This document shows, piece by piece, positions 59,501 through 64,000 of a stretch of 64,000 nucleotides of DNA. How positions within the stretch are numbered: the first letter of the stretch is position 1; the number at the start of each line of letters is the position of its first letter. The position numbers and the translations under genes are program-made. The DNA lies in assembly GCA_949152475.1 (NCBI GenBank), contig OX424567.1, positions 16,393,402-16,457,401 on the forward strand, read 5' to 3'. The notes under the pieces are model-generated. The model did no database searches, was not told the DNA's origin, and was given only the letters and a program-made list of their open reading frames with translations. Origin of the DNA: Terebella lapidaria. Taxonomy: Eukaryota; Annelida; Polychaeta; Terebellida; Terebellidae.

Positions 59501-61475
59501 AAATAAAATGTTCCAAAATATAGCATGTAATCAGACATTATGCATGCATATCCTCTGATGCAAGTTTGGTAACATGAAGGAGCCATTGTGTTCATTGGAA
59601 ATGAATTTTGCAACAGAAATTAATAACACTGTTTCGATTTCTAATTTAATCAACCTATTGAACTCGACTACGCGTATTTTTATACATACTAATGATTTTC
59701 AACTACCTACACTGCTTCAGAGAGCAAGTGACCTTGATATTTCGCCAATGAAATTTGCTAGTTGGTTGGTTATTGTCTTCCGATTCTCCAGGTGATTCAG
59801 CATGCTCATACAAGACTAATGTCCGAAAAAGATTTGCAACTTGATCCCCCTTTGATGAGCATCACATGTTGACACAAATCGCCATTTTGTCTGGTCACAT
59901 CGCAAAATAAGCACAACTGTCAAACATGTGATCTACAGCACTATAAACTTTTCCGAAAAATGTCAAGGTACCTTCAACCTTCAAGTCAGGTTGTACCATT
60001 TCACGCCTCATCCTGGGTCATGGCATCTCATTACATCAATGATAACCATCGGTGTAGGTCGGCAAAACAATAAGGTATCGATTTCAGGTTGAATGTTTTC
60101 CAAAAATGGCGTTCATCAGAAATGGAGACTAGGATGATTTTCATATGGTTATGGTTGAATTACCTGATTACACCACACATAATATAATTTCCACTCGAAA
60201 TCGGTGTTTATTAAAAAAAAAAGAGATTGACTCACAGCTGGCATGCTGTGTATGATTTCAAAAAGGGCATTCTGATGGTACCATTGGTCAACACACAGTT
60301 TCAGTCCTTGAGTAGGCAGAATCCATTGTACATGGATATTTGTAGTATGCATATGTAATACGTGTATCTCTCTGAAATAAGTATTCTTTGTCCTCGTCAA
60401 AGAATACTTACATTCGTGTTAGAGTTTCTTCTCTCCACATTGACAAATGACATAGTTTTCTCACCTGGAGCCTCGGGTCTAACTCTGGCCTCGTATATCG
60501 TCTGGGTAATGTGATACTACCTACATCATCAGATTCCCTGTGAGTGGACAATAGAAACGTGGAAAGGGACAAAGGATGGCATCAACACACGATGGTTTAT
60601 GCGTGGTGGACCATGTGTTCATTATATGGAGTAGCACGACCCTTACGTAATGCCGACCTCACACCTCAGTCCATTATAAGATACCAAGGTAATTAACATT
60701 CTCCAAAAGTAAGGTGAAACCATCTATTCCATGAGTGGTGGAAACCAAATGTGGATATTGAAAAAAAAGGTCTTTGTTGCAGTACCTACATGCTCGATCG
60801 CTTTCAGGAATAACGCATATCGGAGCATTCGAAACTTCTCCTTGTTCACCACCATACCTCATTCAGAATTGAGTCTCGGCTTCTATATCTAACCCATGAG
60901 TTCGTTTTCTCAAACAAGGACAACCCCTCTATCAACATATTGTATTCACAGCTTTGTCTGTGAAAGACTGCATGAATTATATTAGGGATTTCTGTTCTCT
61001 CTGAACCTGTGATTCCATGTCCATCGAAATCTGATGTGCAGATAAAGAAATAATATTCAATGACAATGAAACACGAAACATGTTCATGTACCATAGATGG
61101 ATCGAAGGGCTGATATACACAAATAGACCACATTTTCAGATGATTGCATAATGAAGTTTATTACGGACATATCCAAGAGAAAACATTCATGGGCAATCAT
61201 TTGTTACAAACACTTCACACAGGGACGTTTCAGAACGAACTTTGAGGGTGCTATGTCTTGGTGATATGTCATCAAGTTTATAGTAAGGACATGTTTGAAT
61301 CTGTTGTTCAAAATTATCATAGTTCAAAGGCAATTGTGCAAAGTGAGACGGATGAAAATTGCAGAGTGTGTCCAATGAGAATAACAAGGACATCACTTAT
61401 ATAACAGGACTTCGTAAGGATGATGATCACTCAGCTCCATAATGACACATCTCAATCAGCTATTGTGAGGTCGAA

Positions 61476-62100
61476 TCACCCACATTGAAAAAATTTATAG
61501 AATATCGTCATTCCATGGTAAACAGTAGACAATGTAATGATATAAATCTTGTGGAAAATTCTTTTGACACATGGAATCTTAGAACTTACAGGATCAATAG
61601 GGAATATAGATCTGCATTGTTTAGATTTTTTCACAATGCTATACGGAATATGTTTTATTTGGTTTCAAGTTGTAGAATGATTCCTGGTAATCTTTTCGTT
61701 GAGCGTTCATTCTTACTTTAATACCTCGGTATAATCTTATGGTTTTCGAACGGTATCAGAAGAAAACCTAAACATATTCCTATGTCGGGTTAGACTACAG
61801 CATATAAAGCATCCGGTGGATCTCCTTATAGAACATATTTCGTTGAACCAATGTGCTTCATAAACTTCATCTATGTAAAAGCATATATAAAGATTATAAA
61901 TTATACAATTGCTGCTGATGTTCTGCTGATGTTCTGCTCAATATTGTTCTACTTCAAAATTTAGTCATTTCAGGATCACCAAAGCCTTTTTAATGGAGGT
62001 AATTAGTCTATGTGAATAGGTAACACACTACACCATCATGAATTTTACGTAACGTTCACCACGCAGTCTTACGTTCAAGCTTCTAGCAAACAACTCCTAA
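61476..62100. other. Spacer between U2 and U3, no feature recognised
   Basis: AT-rich. A 78-codon open frame at 61485-61721 has no recognisable domain. Confidence 0.45.
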
Positions 62101-64000
62101 GCTTCAGGGCAATAGTATTTTTGCTGAAATCCATTACTTGCTTCTGATATATTTGCATCAAGGTTTCGCCTAAAGGGTTCAACAACCTACACCTACATGT
62201 GACAGTAATCCACTTGGATGCAAATGGGCTAATTATCATTTTCTCAGGAATGATGCAGTTGGTCAGTTCACAGTGGTCCCAGACAATATGTAGTGCATCA
62301 TGAATATTACACACACTGGACATAAGGAGTGTCGAGCCCTGGTCATTCTCGTAAAGTAGACGGATAAAGAAACATAGTTGCTAAACAATGAAGAACGTCT
62401 TCAATTATATTCAAATTTTCTCAGCAACAGTATCAGATATTGTTTCATCAACACCAATAATAAAATACTTATTTTAGATGATCTTGGACCCAAATCATAC
62501 AAGTTTTAAAAAAAACACTGCGGTTTGCCTCATGACGCAGGAGGTGACACTTCTTATGTCCAGTGTGCGTACATGTATTTGGTCCTCTTTTGAACTGAGA
62601 AAGTGGTAATGAAATCAGTCAACTTGACATCAAGTTTTAGATATACAATGTACATGTATTTTCCTCTTAGCAATTTATTTCCTTCACACATAGAATCACT
62701 GCATGATAACCATGTTACCATGTTACATGGTATGTGTGGGTGCACTTTTGGATTGGATTTATTGTTTTCCTCGAAACCCTTTTCTTTGAAGTTTCAAGTG
62801 ACACACACGTATAACAGTATCACGTCTAACTTAATACTGTTCTGCACAAATTTGTACGTTGGTCCTTTTTGATGAATAGACTAATCCAATCAGAAACTGT
62901 AGCAATTGTACTGTTGCAGCCTTTGCAGCAAGCGACCTTGCCATCTCGCCAACGAAATTTGCTAGTTGATTGACCATTGTCTTTAGATTCTCGATGTGAT
63001 CCAGCATGCTCATGAAAGACTAGGAAATTTGCAACTTGATCCCCATTTGACGAGCATCAGATGTTGATACCATTTGCAATTCTGTCTGGTCACATCGCGA
63101 AATTAACACAACTTTCTGGGCCTTATAAACTTTTTCCAAAAAAATGTCAAGGTTCCTCCCAAGCTTCAAGTCAAGATGCACACAATCCCATTTCTCATCA
63201 TCGTGACAGGTCATTTCATCAATGAAAATCCTTGGTGCAGGTCTGACAAAAACATAAGATATCATCTCAAAATGAATGATTTCCATAAATGGTGTGTCCA
63301 AGGACCACGATGATCTCCATGTGGAGATTTTTACTTGATGTCACCACGCATAGTATAACATGCCCTAGAAATCATTGTTGAATCGAAAATGCGATGGCTC
63401 AGAATGTCATATCCCCATGCTGCAAATGGTCTCAAAAGGGCAATGATGGTACCACTGGTCAACCCATTGTTTCAGATATTCAGTAGCCAGTCCCTATTGT
63501 AAAGTTGTAGTTTTATGTAGTCACAATTACGAAATATGTGGTTTTTGTCCTCGTCGTAGGTACAAATTCAAGCTGCAGTTTCTTCTCTCTCTGACATAGC
63601 TTTCTCTGCTGGAGCCTCGGCTCTACCTTCGGCCTCGTATGTCGTCTGAGTAATATTATACTCCTAGATCATTAGATGTCACTAAAGTGGCACGACCCAA
63701 TCACGGAAAGTGACAAGCGATGGCATCAACACACGATGGATTATGCGTGGTGGACCACGTGTTCATTATATGGGGTATCACAACCCTTACACGACCTTCA
63801 TACCTAAGTCTATTCTTTACTATTAACTCAAATAACAAACTTGGATGTAACGCTACATATTCGTATACACACTACATATTCGTATAATGTACGTCAACTT
63901 GGCCATACAGTCTTTTACGTTCAACATCACTTAACAGTACTTCGTAAGGACGATGATCACTTGGCTCCGGGGAGACACAAATCAATCAGTTATTGGGGTT
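62100..64000 (+). repeat. Large repeat unit U3 (shorter, continues to the window edge)
   Basis: Matches U1/U2 at GGTCCTCTTTTGAACTGAGA (62581), TGTGGGTGCACTTTTGGATTGG (62733), TTTGCTAGTTGATTG (62958), GTCTGGTCACATCGCGAAATT (63084), ATGGCATCAACACACGATGG (63720) and CTTCGTAAGGACGATGATCAC (63941). It lacks the ~1.5-kb middle segment of U1/U2. Confidence 0.75.

Larger units (their letters stand above)
54480..61475 (+). repeat. Large repeat unit U2 (carries a transposon and an internal duplication)
   Basis: Homologue of U1, enlarged by the insertion at 54782-56535 and by an extra internal segment (58025-58090 is similar to 59400-59465, so roughly 1.4 kb extra). Its right end ACTTCGTAAGGATGATGATCAC (61409-61430) recurs at the end of U3 (63940-63961). 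Confidence 0.75.

Overview
This is an AT-rich, intron-bearing, repeat-packed metazoan nuclear window. L2/CR1-type LINEs with microsatellite tails, a Ty3/Gypsy element, several families of short TIR transposons, minisatellites and frequent ACATGTA words all fit a marine invertebrate genome such as a lophotrochozoan or hemichordate. I cannot place it closer than that. No rRNA, tRNA, CRISPR array or bacterial gene organisation was seen. Most short open frames are chance or repeat-derived.

Layout. 1-2909: the 5' part of a minus-strand Ty3/Gypsy retrotransposon (LTR, primer-binding site, Gag), clearly GC-richer than the rest. 2957-5020: a 5'-truncated L2-like LINE with an almost intact reverse transcriptase. 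5-19 kb: dispersed repeat fragments (families called A to H here) and a TIR element at 13.6-14.3 kb. 19.5-20.5 kb: a PIF/Harbinger-like non-autonomous element. 21.2-22.6 kb: a TIR element built from mirrored copies of one 13-mer. 24.9-25.1 kb: an exact 130-bp duplication. 31.88-33.04 kb: the one convincing host gene, a three-exon gene for a 101-residue secreted, cysteine-rich, amidated-peptide precursor. 34.5-36.5 kb: a 21-bp minisatellite, then a ~132-bp satellite rich in nuclear-receptor half-sites. 36.8-44.7 kb: inverted copies of a composite repeat (order F-D-C-B on its own strand), one split by a second LINE (37.9-39.56 kb). 48.66-49.45 kb: a 360-bp tandem duplication. 50.5-64 kb: a large direct repeat present about three times (U1, U2, U3), with one transposon inserted in U1 and another in U2. 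The sibling copies preserve both empty sites.

Functionally, the peptide gene would act in the secretory pathway: signal peptide, Lys-Arg cleavage next to a Gly amide donor, and two four-cysteine groups. Everything else is mobile or satellite DNA. Empty-site comparisons and mirrored motif arrays make several of these elements unusually well defined from one window. Family boundaries given with round numbers are approximate and were judged by eye.
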